DNA of 64,000 bases from assembly GCF_037893015.1 (NCBI RefSeq), contig NC_133658.1, forward strand, positions 257,465,856 to 257,529,855, read 5' to 3'. Positions 47,071-58,619 of the stretch are shown piece by piece. The notes under the pieces were generated by a model that saw only the letters and a program-made list of their open reading frames with translations, made no database searches and was not told the DNA's origin. The position numbers and the translations under genes were made by a program. Positions within the stretch are counted from its first letter, which is position 1; each line of letters opens with the position of its first letter. Source of the DNA: Macrotis lagotis. Its lineage: Eukaryota > Chordata > Mammalia > Peramelemorphia > Peramelidae.

Positions 47071-47869
47071 TATTTGTGTGTATTTTTAAAAATCTGTTAA
47101 TAACTAGTTTCTAGAGCTGCTTCCCCTACTGCGTCTTCATCAGTGGATAAGGCTTAGACAGACAGTCTATTTAAAGGAAATTTTAACAGAAAGTAGGTTT
47201 TGATTGAATTGTTAAGGCTAAGTCTCCAAAACTTGAGAAACAAACTGAAAGGTGCCAGGTTGAATTTGGAGTTCCAGTTTCTGAAAATTCAGAGAGCTGT
47301 GTGTTCATTACTTTGATCTGGAGCTGGTCCCTGATGTTTGGTTCTGGCAAATTAGACTTAACAGTTTGGAGTTTGGCATGTTAGAAATAATGAATGACTC
47401 CTCAGAATGGCCACTTTCTGGTTTGCTTATTGAAATGGTTAAAAAAAGGGATATATGAATAAGGAAAATACAGTTTTTGAATAATAGAAAAGAAAAAAAA
47501 GGTTTCTAACAGTTCTATGTCTTTTAGACTATATAATTATGTTAGTTTAAAAGTGGAAGTTTTGGACTTTCCCCTTTCTTCTCCTTTGCACAGCCCTTTA
47601 CCTTCTTGAATCATCACTCTCTTCCCAAATAAAAATATAAAATACTGGAAGTGTAGGAAAAGTCTTTTTTTAAGGAATGTTCTGGGAGTGTTCTCATAGT
47701 CATAACATTTCCCTTAGTAATATGAAGTGAAAAAGGGGTAAACTTAGAATATTGTTCTGCACATACTAGGAACTTCACAAATAGTTGTTAAGCTGAATTA
47801 AATTATCCCCATGGTTATAGTAAGAGTTTTGACGTAATTGTCTTGTCATCTGATCAGAAGAAGTATTAA

Positions 47870-48050
47870 TACAGTGGAAAAAAAAGTCTTAGACAAGGAA
47901 AACCTGGCTTCAGGTACTCCCCTTGTACATGCTGGCTGTATGACTGGGAAAGTCACTTAACCTTCCAGTGATCCCAGTATAAAATGTAGATTAGTTATCA
48001 TTTGTGCTTGCCTCACTAGCATTCCTTAGAGAATCAAAGTGGCACAGAGG
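47870..48050 (+). mobile_element. tRNA-headed marsupial SINE, old
   Basis: acagtggaaaaaaaagtcttagacaagg...ctggcttcagg...ctgtatgactgggaaagtcacttaaccttccagtgatccc. Confidence 0.5.
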
Positions 48051-49140
48051 GCCAGGGCCGAAAGCAGAAAGATCTTTTAATCTGACTTCAGATGCTTTCT
48101 AGCTGTGTGATTCTATCTTCCAGGATTGTTATGGAGATCAAATGAAATGAAGTTAGTGCAGAGCATGGCACTATCTTCTTTCCTATTATTAAATTCTTTC
48201 CTAGATCAAAGCAATCACTTGTCCAAAAAATAATTTTCAATGCATATAGTCTGTTTTGGAATTTCCTGAAGTACCCACGCATTTTCATCCCACTTGTCGT
48301 GTTACCATTCTCTTGTTTCTTCCAAGAAACAATCCTCTCTCTACCCACATCCACCCTTCCATCTGGTATAATGGCATCTCTGTCTGAATCCAAATCCAGG
48401 AACAGACTTATGGGGCTCTGGTGTGATATTGGATGGTGTATGCTTCAGTAAACTCAATTCCAGAGCCACATGAATAGGAACACCATGGGGGCATGCTTGG
48501 CCCATTCATTGGACTTTCTCCTGTTTTGACAAATGGAGATAGGAAGCAAGGTATTTCTTTCTTTAAGGACAAAGCATAACTTTGACTACCATCCTAAATG
48601 GACAGATAACTAAGTGGGAATTGCATTTTTGAAAAGGAGAACAGATGTCCGTTTGAACATCAGCAGTTCATATCTGTAATACTTTGTTAAGTTTAAAAGA
48701 TCTTTCTTCTTCAGAACCTTAGAAGGAGCAGTTTTTCTCTAGGATTTGCAGTTGGAAGATGCATAGTCAATGTTCTGACTATTACTAAGTTCCCATCCAG
48801 TCCAATCAGTCCACATGCTGCTATTCCCATACCATCCTCATATCATACTACTGAACTCCAGTCAGCTGCCACCTCCAACCTCAAGATCTAGCAGTCACTC
48901 TGAATCACTGATCTTTTGACTGGTGAAACTTCAGAATTTTGGAATTGACTCATCCCCACCTCTCTAGAGTTCCCTCACTATCTTCACATAATGCCTCTTT
49001 CTCACCCTCTGCTTTTCACCTCCAACTCTGGGAACAATATTCAAGTCAATATTTTCATTCCTTGCTCTATGGACAAATCAATATTCTTGTGACTTCACCA
49101 GAATACTCTTCCATGGTTTCCTATTTGTTTTCACTTTCTT
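48051..49140. other. Unassigned intronic sequence
   Basis: No confident repeat call. The C/T-rich texture of 48830-49140 could be degraded L2 leading into the L2 end that follows. Confidence 0.3.
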
Positions 49141-49147
49141 TATTATT

Positions 49148-49245
49148 AGGTAAGCTCCCCAAAGGCAAAGAATGTTTAACTTTTTTGTATTTATATCCCA
49201 AGGTTTAGCACAGATAAGTAAACACTTGATAAATGGTTTTTATTC
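49148..49245 (+). mobile_element. L2 3' end
   Basis: ggtaagctccccaaaggcaaagaatg...atcccaaggtttagcacag...aacacttgataaatgg. Confidence 0.7.
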
Positions 49246-49289
49246 TTCATTATTCAGATCTAAAGTCTTAAGATCATCTCTGTAATAAT

Positions 49290-49500
49290 AAAAATAAACA
49301 TTTCAACATGTTAAGGTTTGCATAACACTTTACTAATAGTGACTCATTATGTCCTTACAATAACTCCTAGAGGTCTATGATTTTATTATTTCCATTTTGC
49401 AGATGAGATAACTGAGGTAGACAGAAGTTGTTATTTTCCTATTGTAACACAGCTAGTAAATACTCGAGACTATTTGAACTAACCTGATTCCAGGTACAGC
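49290..49500 (-). mobile_element. MIR SINE
   Basis: catttcaacatgttaaggtttgc...ccttacaataactcctag...attttgcagatgagataactgagg...acagctagtaaatac. Confidence 0.7.
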
Positions 49501-49644
49501 ACTTCATATACTGCCTTCATCCATCACAACTTTTACTGTTCATAAGGTTTTAATCCCTTTATCTCTTTCAAACACTGGCCTCATATGTAATCTCCATGGG
49601 ACTAAATGACCTCTAGATCCTGTGATTTTAAATAGACAGTACAA

Positions 49645-49775
49645 GTATCATTATTTCCATTTTATAGATTAAGGAACTGAGGTTCAGAGGCAGACTGAAT
49701 CACCCAAAGTCATTTAAGGGTCAAAATTGAAACTTACTCCCTTGTTTCACCTCAAGTCTAGTGCTTCTTTCAATA
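49645..49775 (-). mobile_element. MIR SINE fragment
   Basis: ttccattttatagattaaggaactgaggttcagagg...gaatcacccaaagtcatttaaggg. Confidence 0.65.
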
Positions 49776-50505
49776 GATTAGGTTTTGTCATTTCTGAATA
49801 AGACCCATGACCAAGTGATTAGAAGATAATTGGCAAACTATCAGGCTTGCTTGTTCTGGTTAACTTCTAATAGTGACCTCTTTCAATCCTTGAGCTAATT
49901 CACTATCAGTCATCCACTGTGGGGCACTGAAAAACTGACATTCTGATCAGCTGCAGGAGTCAGAAGACATATACAGAAGTTGTAAAGGGAAGGCTGCTTA
50001 TCTGTACTTAAACACTGACACACACAAACTAAACAAAAACTTCCAGATTATATCTAAAGACTATTAATACTTGTTTCTATCTTCCATTTAGCCTTTTATC
50101 TGATGGACTATGAGATAATGCTGATCTGATGGCTTTAGGAGAAAGCAACATTAAAACAAAGGAAGATATAAAAGAGACTTGACTGCTTTAAAAATTATTA
50201 TTGTATTTCAACAAATTAAAAAACCTACATGTTAGAATTTTTATGAAAATATTCTTTAGAAGAATATGTTAAAATATACTTTTTCAACTTAGAGCATTCA
50301 TTTTATTCACTTATATAAAGAGTATTACTCTTTTGTAGCAATTACATAGTACTTAATATATACCAAATATTTTACAAATATAGAAGTTTTCTACCAAATG
50401 CAAAATTCTGCATTCAGGTTTTCTGGAAGAAAGAAGGATAAATAAGATAAGGATGTGACACAGACCTTGTCTTCCTGTACCATATAACTCACTAGGGAGA
50501 ATAAG

Positions 50506-50506
<1 letters not shown>

Positions 50507-50553
<47 letters not shown>

Positions 50554-50573
50554 GCACACACGCACATATACAC
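50507..50573. repeat. (CA)n microsatellite
   Basis: About 20 pure ca units, then cgcacgcacaca-type interrupted units. Confidence 0.95.
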
Positions 50574-50660
50574 ACAAATACACCATATTCTAAACTTTAC
50601 CCTTTTCTAATCTATCCATGATCAGTATCTGTATGAGCATCTGGGATCTGCTTACCCTAA

Positions 50661-50722
50661 TCTTGCTATCCTAACAAATGCTATGAATTTTTCTTGCTAT
50701 CCTAACAAATGCTATGAATTTT
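50661..50722. repeat. Perfect 31-bp tandem duplication
   Basis: The unit tcttgctatcctaacaaatg...gaatttt occurs twice without a mismatch, at 50661-50691 and 50692-50722. Confidence 0.95.
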
Positions 50723-50888
50723 GTAAGCAGCTGTCTTCTTCTACCTTAGTAGAGCACCACACAGCCTCTAATAACTACCTTGATGGCAGAGTAGATCTGG
50801 AGAATGTTGATTTCCTTATTACAATGACATGTAACTTCATTTCTTTAAACCAAAGATAGAATCAAGTTAATGATGGGATAAAATTATG

Positions 50889-52765
50889 AGTGGAGCTAAG
50901 AAGGTGGAGTGAAGGCAGGAATTCCTGGAAACTTATTCCCCCCCAAACTCCCAAAGCCATCAAATTATGACTCTAGCCAAAATTTAGAGGGGCAGAACCC
51001 ACAGAAAGGCTGAGTGATACAATTTCCCAGTCCAAGACAACTTAGAAGTTCCATGGGAAAGGTCTGTTTCACCGGGACCAGGGGTTGGAAAAAGATGCTG
51101 TGACCTCAGCCACAAATATAGCTGCAAGCACAGTGGGGCTGGGCACCTGGGTCTGTGGCAGAGAGGATGGTTTCCCAACCTCCTGGCCCTCTGATCACTG
51201 GGAACAACTTGAAGGGGTGATGAGAGAACTCTACCGCACCAGAGTGAGTGAAAAGCAAGTGCAAGCAGCAGAGCAGCCCTGCAATGAGAACTTGCAGCAG
51301 GAATCAGGAAAGCCACCCAGCACGTTCAGAGCTCTCAGCCCATAGATAGTAAGGGGGTCAGGGGAGACTGCACAAGTCTCTCTGCTCTCCCTGCTCTCCC
51401 TGGGACAGAACACTGCTGTTTGCCCACACCCAAATCCAGGTTGCAGTTTGGGCTCTCATGCCACCATAGCTGAACAGAGATTCTCCTCACAGCTCCAGGG
51501 CAGAGGGGAGGGCCTGTGGTTATCCACATACCAAAGCACAGGCAAGAGAGCAGTCACAGTATCTCATAAGACCTTGGAGGAATTAAGGTCCCTATGGGTT
51601 GTCCCAAAAAACCCCTGAAACCTTGGGAGTGTGGTAAATAAGTCATAGCCTGAAGAAATGAGCAAACAACAGAAAAAAGAAGAATCTGACTATAGAAAAT
51701 TACTTAGGTCCCATGGAAGATTTGGAACATGACAAAAATGAAGTTTCTGTACCCAAAACCTCCAAGAGAAATAGAAAATGGGCTCAGGATATGGATGAGC
51801 TCAAAAAAGACTTTGAAAAGCAATTAAGGGAGGTAGAGAAAAAAAACCTGAGAGGAGAAATGAGAACAATGAAGATAAATCATGAAAGCCAAATCAACTT
51901 TCCTGTTTAAATAACCAGAGCTGAACCAGAAAGTTTGATCTCAAAGTATAGGACTCAGGTGAACTATGGAGTGGGTGCATGAGAAGGACTATGAGGAACT
52001 TAATGATGTTGTACTGTTTGTATTCCTGTATGGGAAGAAGATACTGATAACTCACATGAACTTTCTCATATAAGAGCAGTTAGAAGGAGCATATATAGAC
52101 AAGGCACAGGAAGGAGCAGAATATAATAGTATAATATGGTAAAAAGATGGAGTCAATGGGTGATAAATGAAAGTACTGGGAGGAAGAGAAAGGAGAGGAA
52201 AAAGGGCTGAGATATTTCACATAAGAATAAAGAAAAAGGAGTGGAACAGAGGAAAACAAGGGGGAATAAGGAAGCCTTCATTGTCATCAGAAATGGCTCA
52301 GAGAGGAACTAACAGACACACTTAATAGGGTATAGAAATCTATCTTACCCTAGAGAAAAAAGAGAGGAAAGAGATGTGATAAGGGGAAAGGGAGGAGAGA
52401 AGGGGGGAATAGGTGATAGAAAGGAGGGAAGATTGCGGGAGAGGGTATTCAGCTACAATACACTTTTGAACAGAGATAGGGTAAAAGGAGTGAGAGAATA
52501 GAATAAATGAGAGTGGAGAGGAATAGAGTGGAGGGAAATATAGCTAGTAATAGCAACTGTGGGAAAAATAATGAAGCAACTTCTTTGGTGGACTCATGAT
52601 AAAGAAGACAATTCATCCCAGACACAGAGCCATTGGAATCTGAGCATAGACTGCTGAAGTAAATTTTTTTTTTCTATCTCACTATTCTTGATGTTTCTCA
52701 TCTTGTCTTTGGGGGGGGGTTATATTTACTTCACAACAAGATTATTGTAATCATATAAAATAAAT
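50889..52765 (+). mobile_element. HAL1-type element, sense to the gene, with internal ORF1 deletion
   Basis: 5'UTR starts near aaggtggagtgaaggcagg. An ORF1 start at 51658 reads MSKQQKKEESDYRKLL... and hits a stop at 51728-51730. A frame one base away continues with MEDLEHDKNEV...MDELKKDFEKQLREVEKK, the coiled-coil start, so one frameshift lies between them. Near 51905 the coiled coil jumps to C-terminal sequence (ccagagctgaaccagaaagtttg), so most of ORF1 is deleted. The purine-rich 3' region (tagggtatagaaatctatcttaccc at about 52326-52350) and a T-rich end near 52660-52765 complete it. It is non-coding now. Confidence 0.7.
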
Positions 52766-52988
52766 ACACCCAAATCTCCCCAAAAATAATTGGATAAAAT
52801 TAACATATTCTTGAACCTTCCCTGCATGAGTGAGTGTATTCTCTAATAGATTACATATTTACAATAAACCCTGTAGTTAGAGCAACTAATTTTTACTCTT
52901 TGCCACTATTCTTTGAAAGCTGAGCCTTGAATAGCAAAAGGGGGAATATAATTAACATGAATAAAGTACTTGGAAATTTGGTGGATAA

Positions 52989-53140
52989 CTTTTTTTGTTT
53001 TTTTTGCAAGGCAATGGGGTTAAGTGACTTGTCCAAGGTCACACAGCTTGGTAATTATCAAATATCTGAGGTCAGATTTGAACTCAGGTCCTCTTGACTC
53101 CAGGGCTGGTGCTCTATCCACTGTGCCATCTAGCTGCCCC
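52989..53140 (-). mobile_element. Australian-marsupial-type tRNA SINE, copy 5
   Basis: Antisense tttttgcaaggcaatggggttaag to ccatctagctgcccc. Target duplications tggtggataa at 52979-52988 and 53141-53150 are perfect over 10 bp. Confidence 0.9.
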
Positions 53141-53162
53141 TGGTGGATAATTTTTGAATAAT

Positions 53163-53180
53163 TCTTAAACATAATTATAT

Positions 53181-53211
<31 letters not shown>

Positions 53212-53224
53212 CATATATATATGT
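53163..53224. repeat. (AT)n microsatellite
   Basis: Tata units with a few tac/cat interruptions, between two SINEs. Confidence 0.9.
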
Positions 53225-53285
53225 GTGTTCTCAGTTATATGTAGGAGAAAATTAAAGCTGTTTTGTTGAGGGTTTCATGACTTTT

Positions 53286-53431
53286 AAATTATAATTTATA
53301 TAAGGCAATAGGGTTAAGCAACTCACCCAAGGTCACACAGCTAGGCAATTAAGTGTCTGAGACTGGATTTGAACTCAGGTCCTCCTGACTCCAGGGCTGG
53401 TGCTCTCTCCATTGCGCCACCTAGCTACCTA
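53286..53431 (-). mobile_element. Australian-marsupial-type tRNA SINE, copy 6
   Basis: Antisense ataaggcaatagggttaag to gcgccacctagctaccta. Target duplications ggtttcatgactttt (53271-53285) and ggtttcatgattttt (53432-53446) differ at one base. It has lost the usual 'gtaattatt' spacing (gcaattaag), a small deletion. Confidence 0.9.
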
Positions 53432-53879
53432 GGTTTCATGATTTTTGATGATAGAACAAAATCTTTGTTAACTGAGATAAAATAAATGGTACTGAGTATA
53501 CTCCAGTTTAGTCATGTCAAACTCAAATAGAAACAAGGCCAGGTAGTGTTATTTATGGATCTTTGAGGCCACATACTGATTTAGAACACCATATATTTAC
53601 ATTATCTATATTCTTTTAATCCTTACTTATTTTGTTAAATATTTTCCAAATAATATTTTAATCTGATTCTGGTTGCACCTGCAGTCCACTGGCTGAATGT
53701 TTGGCAGTTCTGTTCCAAACAGTCAACTTTCTCAAGAGAAAATATTATATGACATTCATATATAATAATTTCACATAAGTGATATATCCTACATTATATT
53801 TTTATATACAGATGCATATGTAACTAATTTATTATGCTTGAGATTCATTATGAAAAATTGAGGAGAATATTATCTGCAT

Positions 53880-53995
53880 GGTATATTGGAAAACCTTCTG
53901 GATTTAGAGTCAGAAAGCCTGAATTCAAGTTTTGTCTCTGTAATTTCCTTATCTATATGTAGCAAAATCATTGAACTTGAATTTGATGGAATTTG
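53880..53995 (+). mobile_element. MIR SINE
   Basis: catggtatattggaaaaccttctggatttagagtcagaaagcctgaattcaag...gtaatttccttatctat. Confidence 0.65.
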
Positions 53996-53999
53996 GGGA

Positions 54000-54660
54000 T
54001 GGAGTTTCCCAAAGGACAGCTACTACCTCAAATTCTAGTGTATCTATAGTTCATGATAACACTATAGCCCTCATTGGTGTACTTCCATTAATAGTAGACA
54101 CAACTGGCTCTTTCTAAAACTGTTGACTAAAATGGCAAAATAATAAGAGAAGCTAAAAAATGCTTCCCTCTTCCTTTCTTGCCCCTCTTTCCTGCCTGAG
54201 GTGTTATTTACCATAAATACACACAGTTTCTGTGAAAGTAGTGAGTAGAAAAAGAGCAAAATGGAACTAAAGCACAGATGAAGGAAAATTGATATGTCAA
54301 GGTTACCAATGTGACAAATCTAATCCTTCAGAAATTGGAAGGAAATCTTTTCTTTTCTTGAAAGGTTCTCTCTGCAACTCAGCTCTACATGGTCAGGGTT
54401 GCCTCTCTATTGAGACAATAGCTGGCTTTCTTCTTGGCCCCTAATATCTTCTTTCAGGTTTAAGAAAATATTCTTTTATGCTGTCTCTTTATATTGCTGT
54501 GTGTCTGGAGTGTGTGAGACTCTTCCCTGAACTGTACCATCCACTAAACACTCTTCCACTGATTTTTACTTCCCTACAGAGGGAGTTTTTTAGAGTGAAA
54601 TAGATCTACTGCTAAGCTAGATGCCATGAAAGCTTGAAGGAAGGGAGAAGAGAATATTCC
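54000..54660. other. Unassigned intronic sequence
   Basis: No repeat landmarks recognised. A 62-codon minus-strand ORF at 54071 has no family hallmark. Confidence 0.3.
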
Positions 54661-54677
54661 TTTCCTTTACCCCAATG

Positions 54678-54679
<2 letters not shown>

Positions 54680-54735
<56 letters not shown>

Positions 54736-54742
54736 TATATAT
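54680..54742. repeat. (AT)n microsatellite
   Basis: About 46 bases of pure tata, one tacaca interruption, then tata again. Confidence 0.95.
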
Positions 54743-55109
54743 CCCCTCAAATCTCCCACTTTTCTACAGATTTAGGTATTTAAAATCCCCAAGGGACATG
54801 ACCCATTTCTAATCAAAGCAAAGATTGCTGCTTCTAATTTATTCAGAGAAAGGCATTCTCACTTAGTAAAGGAATCATCGTGTATAAACACCTTCTTAAG
54901 GACACTGACATCTGATTAGTTCTCTTAACTATTCTGCTTTATATCTGTTCTACAACTGTTGTAGGGGGATCAAATGTCTGCTCTCTTTCATGTAAAATGG
55001 AGATAAAGGTGTGTGCATTACTAATGGAAAAACTTCCTTATAAGGAAAGCTATTCACTAATGCAAGCTATTGTTACTATCAGGGTCATCCCGAAGTACAG
55101 GGTTCAGGG

Positions 55110-55200
55110 GATTCATTCATTCATTCACTAAACATTTATTAAGCACCTATTGGCAGGCACTGTCCTGAATGCTAGAGATCAATGCAAACCACCTTCCTAT
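55110..55200 (-). mobile_element. L2 3' end
   Basis: ttcattcattcattcactaaacatttattaagcacctattggcaggcactgtcctgaatgctagag. Confidence 0.8.
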
Positions 55201-55659
55201 TATCTCTTCCTACTCCTTTCTTCTTCTTTGTATATTAATATTGGCAAAATTTAGAATCCTGTGTCTGTAATAATGATCAATATTATAAATGTATATGTGA
55301 AAAGCTGATTAAAATGAGCATTATCTGGAAAGAATAGGAAGGATATCTGGAAGCTTGAGTCATATGGGAAAGGAAGAGGTACTTAAAGAATTGTTCTCTG
55401 GGCTTTAGGTGAATGAGCCCCTCAGGTCTTTCCTACTTCACTCCCACAGCCACACTAGGAAGTACTCTTTTGACCCTTTCTCCCCTTCCCCAGCCCCAGC
55501 ACTCCAACAATTAGCCGTCTCTTAAAGAGATAATGCTAAATAAAGGCAACTGACATAGCAAACTTTCCTGACAGCACACATTACCTATCAATTACCTATC
55601 CAGCAAAGAAGATGGCACATTTCCCCATCCATTATCTGGAGCCAACATTGGTCATCATA

Positions 55660-55895
55660 ATTACTCAATGTTTTTATTTTATCATAGTTTTCACTTAAAC
55701 CATTTTAGTCACTGTATATAGTTTTCCTGCTGTTGCTTACTTCATTATACTTTGGCTCATACAAATATTCCTATGCTCCTCACACATTCCTTCTTATACC
55801 ACAACAATATATCATTCTATTCCCATTCCACAGTTTGCTGAGTTTTTCCTCAATCAATGGACACCCATTTTATTTCCACTTCCTTGCTACTGACA
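55660..55895 (-). mobile_element. Probable L1 3' end fragment split by a SINE
   Basis: ctttggctcatacaaatattcctatgctcc..., acaacaatatatcattctattcccattccacag and cctcaatcaatggacacccattttatttcc resemble the antisense end of ORF2. After the SINE, aaaaagtattcttttaggacc continues the pattern to about 56330. Confidence 0.5.
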
Positions 55896-55902
55896 AAAAG
55901 TA

Positions 55903-56217
55903 GGCAGCTAGGTGGTACAGTGAATAGAGCACTGACTTTGAAGTCAGGAGGATAGGAGTTTGAATCCAACCTCAGACATTTGCCACTTACTAGTTGTGTG
56001 ACCTTGGACAAGTCACTTAAACTTGATTGGAACACATCCAGAACTATCTCCAGTCATCATGATTCATATCTGACCTCTGGATCCAGATGATTCTGGAGGA
56101 GAAAGTGAGGCAGGTGACTTAGCACCCCCTCACTAAAAATCTAATTCATGTGCTTGTCATGACATCACGTCCCTGATGTCGTGGTGTTTTTCGAGGATGA
56201 AGGCCAAACACCATTAT
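55903..56217 (+). mobile_element. Full-length tRNA-headed SINE with gaggatgaaggcc-type tail
   Basis: Head aggcagctaggtggtacagtgaatagagcac, B-box-like gtttgaatccaacc, tgtgaccttggacaagtcactt, then ccagatgattctggaggagaaagtgaggc, tgcttgtcatgacatcacgtccctgatgtc and the tail ttcgaggatgaaggccaaacacc. It is the reference copy for the partial ones at 28130, 35405 and 39165. Confidence 0.85.
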
Positions 56218-56829
56218 CAAACTACAAAAAGTATTCTTTTAGGACCTTTATTTCTGTTTTTTATCTCCTTACAGTATATGTCCAGTAATATGACTGATGG
56301 CTAAAGGATATGACCTTTGTCATGAAGTTTCACTTGTTTTTCAGAAATTCTGGACCAAGTCACATATCCAACAAACATGTATTAAAGTAATAGCTTAAAG
56401 TTTGAATGCTTGGTAATAGCACTATCCGTGGAGTATCAGTATTTATCTTGTGATGTTAAGTAATTTGTGATATAGTGACAGTTCAATGATTCCAGGTGGT
56501 AGTAATACCTGTAAGATATGATTTTTAAACTTTATTCAAAGTGCTAGTTCCTTATTGTGCCCTTTCTATAGCCTGTCATGGCTACCTGATTTCAATAACT
56601 GTTTGTTACTTTCTAAATATTGTCCTTGCTCAATATCTATACCTGTGTTTAGTAAGCTTGTTATTATTTGTCTAAGGATGTCAAAATATCTTGTTATTTT
56701 ATTCAAAAATTTCAGTCAACATCATCTTTATTATATCCCCCTATTTTTCTGTATTTAGATATTCACAGAGCATTTGTCCATCTATTTTGTCATTTGATTC
56801 ATTCATCAATTCTTTGAGTTAAAGAAGTG

Positions 56830-57165
56830 GGGGTATAACCAGCTCCATACTATAGATGAAACTGAGATACAGGTGACAAATTATTTGATAGAAGACATAC
56901 TGCTGAAAAACCCAAACTTAGGTCGTCTTATTTCCTGTATTTTTCTACTTCATCGATTTAGAAAAATTCTCACTAATATCCTAGGATATTTGTAACTGAA
57001 AGAGATCTTCATTTGAAATCAGAGGACCTGAGTTTAAAGTCCAGCTTTATCACTTGTAAACTTCATGGCATTGAATAAATCACCTTTCTGACTTTCAGTT
57101 TCATCCTCTTCAATACTAAGGAATTGGATTAGATGGGGACTCTAAATTTATGAATTGCAATTCTA
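56830..57165. mobile_element. Two MIR-type fragments in opposite orientation
   Basis: A minus-strand piece (about 56830-56940: atagatgaaactgagatacagg) is followed by a plus-strand piece (about 57005-57165: tcttcatttgaaatcagaggacctgagtttaaag...tcagtttcatcctcttcaatactaaggaattggattag). Confidence 0.6.
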
Positions 57166-57404
57166 TGGCTATGAATAATTTAAATAAACATTTCTGAGTT
57201 TTTGGTTTACATCATAAAACCCCCATTTAGAGACTTGGAAAATTGAAATAGATTAAATAATAAGGTGATATTTTAATCTATAGTATTACTTTTTGGTATG
57301 AATGGCAACTGAAATTATTTGGGTCATTTATAAGTATGCTTTTATTTTCTTTAATATTTTCTAAGAAAATCACTTATATTTAATTTGCAATTGTGTCTAG
57401 ATAA

Positions 57405-57540
57405 CAACCTTAAGGGTCATCTAGTCCAACCCATGTATTTTATAAAGATAAAGGCTCACAGAGGGCAAATGACTTATTCAAGGTCATATAAATGGTAAAT
57501 AGTGGAGTTGGTATGTTGTCAAAGTTCTTCTGACTCTCTC
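57405..57540 (-). mobile_element. MIR SINE
   Basis: accttaagggtcatctagtccaacccatgtattttataaagataaaggctcacagagggcaaatgacttattcaaggtcatata. Confidence 0.7.
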
Positions 57541-58450
57541 TATATAAAGAAATTTCCTTTACCTCCTATGACTTCACATTTCTAGTGCAGTTACTAATGT
57601 TTCCTCACAGTCATGCATATGAAGTGTGCCAGGTATGCTCAAATTCCTCCAATGTATCAACTATACTTTTCCTTTGGCAAAGATGCCTGGGATCCACAGC
57701 CTGCTGAGAATAAGGGTGCCTTTCTCTGTTCCTTCCTATTTTCTTTCCTTTGCTGCCCCACTTGCTAGCTTTCTGCTACTTCAGCATGAAAGAAAAGAGT
57801 TTTGGTGACTGAGTCATGCTACAATCTAGAACCTCTCAATAGCCCTTACCAGGACTACATTCAGTTGCTTCCTTGCTTGCTGTGATGGGGCTTCAGCTTA
57901 CAGTAGGAATCTGGTTTCTGATAGGCTCAAGTAAATCATTTGTCCTCCTTCCAGTCTCAGGAGTCTCAGCATCTTCCAGAACACTACACAGCTGACTCTG
58001 GAGTCAGGGAAAACTCAACTAGGCATTTATTTTTCCTTTGATTTTTCTGAATATTTTGTTTTTCATAGTTCAGTACTGAGTAGATGGTCTGGAGATTGAT
58101 TGCCATGGGCAAGGAAAGCAAAAAAGTTAAGCTTTAAAAATTTTAAATAATTGAATATCTGGCCACCAGCCTTTAAATTCCATCACTGACCCTTCATGGA
58201 AATTTATGGAATGAGAATATAAGGATTAAATTGTAAAGTTTTTTTTAAGCCAATATGAAGACTACAAAAGTTTTACTGTATTTACATGGTAAGAAAAGAT
58301 GTTTTGATTGAAAAGAAACCCTTTGAAAACTATAATTTTTTTTATAACATTGAGGTAAATTTTTTAAAATGAGTTAACTTTTAACTTCTTTGTTTTTTTT
58401 TTTAAATTGACCCCTTAATGTCCTTCTAGCACTACCCTTCTATCCTTTCA
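57541..58450. other. Unassigned intronic sequence
   Basis: No recognised repeats apart from poly-T runs near 58380. 57600-58080 has balanced composition and could include unique regulatory DNA. Confidence 0.3.
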
Positions 58451-58463
58451 GACTTTTTATTTT

Positions 58464-58607
58464 TAGTTCTTGCAAGACAATGGAGTTAAGTGGCTTGCCC
58501 AAGGTCACACAGCTAGGTAATTATTTAGTGTCTGAGACCAGATTTGAACTCAGGTAGTCCTGACTCCAGGATCAGTGCTCTATCCACTGCACTACCTAGT
58601 GGCCCCA
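58464..58607 (-). mobile_element. Australian-marsupial-type tRNA SINE, copy 7
   Basis: Antisense cttgcaagacaatggagttaagtggcttgcccaaggtcacacagctaggtaattattt to cactacctagtggcccc. Flanks actttttatttt (58452) and acttttttctttt (58608) look like an imperfect target duplication. Confidence 0.85.
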
Positions 58608-58619
58608 ACTTTTTTCTTT

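Noticed and set aside
50984-51529. Several overlapping frames of 60-110 codons on both strands
   Set aside because: They fall in the GC-richer 5'UTR of the HAL1 element, where stops are scarce.
51713-51910. 65-codon coiled-coil-like frame as a host gene
   Set aside because: It is the ORF1 coiled-coil start of a HAL1/L1 element with a frameshift and a deletion.
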